Of a DNA stretch of 14,516 nucleotides, positions 14,512 to 14,516 are shown in pieces (position 1 is the stretch's first letter; each line of letters opens with the position of its first letter). The notes below the pieces were generated by a model. That model was not told the origin of the DNA, ran no database searches, and was given only the letters and a program-made list of their open reading frames with translations. Position numbers and translations under genes: made by a program. The stretch comes from SKVR01 sp964410015 (GTDB lineage: Bacteria > Bacteroidota > Bacteroidia > Bacteroidales > UBA7960): assembly GCA_964410015.1 (NCBI GenBank), contig CAYPFV010000077.1:1-14516 (forward strand), given 5' to 3'.

Positions 14512-14516
14512 TCATT

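Overview
The window is low-GC bacterial chromosome from a member of the Bacteroidota, probably an environmental Bacteroidales/Marinilabiliales-type organism. The grounds are: a type IX secretion (T9SS) C-terminal sorting domain on one protein, almost no Shine-Dalgarno sequences before starts, at least one TAnnTTTG-type promoter element, and Bacteroidota-style families (DUF4159, a ferrochelatase with four internal cysteines, an AMP-forming acyl-CoA synthetase). The genus cannot be fixed from the sequence alone.

Layout, left to right. The 3' end of a DUF4159-domain gene enters at the left edge and converges on a minus-strand gene for a UPF0316 (DUF5698/DUF2179) membrane protein. A two-gene haem unit follows: protoporphyrinogen oxidase (hemG/hemY type) overlapping ferrochelatase (hemH) by 4 bp, so the last two haem steps are translationally coupled. 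Then come an unrecognised lipoprotein and a DoxX-family membrane protein, 49 bp apart and probably co-transcribed. A 473-bp gap precedes a long-chain acyl-CoA synthetase, and next is a DEDDh exonuclease fused to a UvrC-like GIY-YIG nuclease with a four-cysteine cluster. A minus-strand secreted beta-helix protein follows, then a large secreted peptidylarginine-deiminase-like protein with Ig-like, PKD-like and InlB-like repeat domains and a T9SS sorting signal, and finally a SAM-dependent methyltransferase.

The genes are mostly housekeeping or envelope-related, and I see no phage, IS, CRISPR, tRNA or rRNA. The unusual material is intergenic. A roughly 126-bp repeat occurs twice in the same orientation, flanking the beta-helix gene. 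Fragments of its ends recur at three more places: a reverse-orientation end-to-start junction near 5560, a reverse-orientation tail near 14380, and a degenerate tail just left of the second full copy. Separately, a 25-bp perfect direct repeat with 53-bp period begins at the right edge and may continue outside the window. Perfect dyads lie in the leaders of the haem unit and of the acyl-CoA synthetase gene, and a cluster of possible hairpins sits in the 792-bp gap before the deiminase gene.
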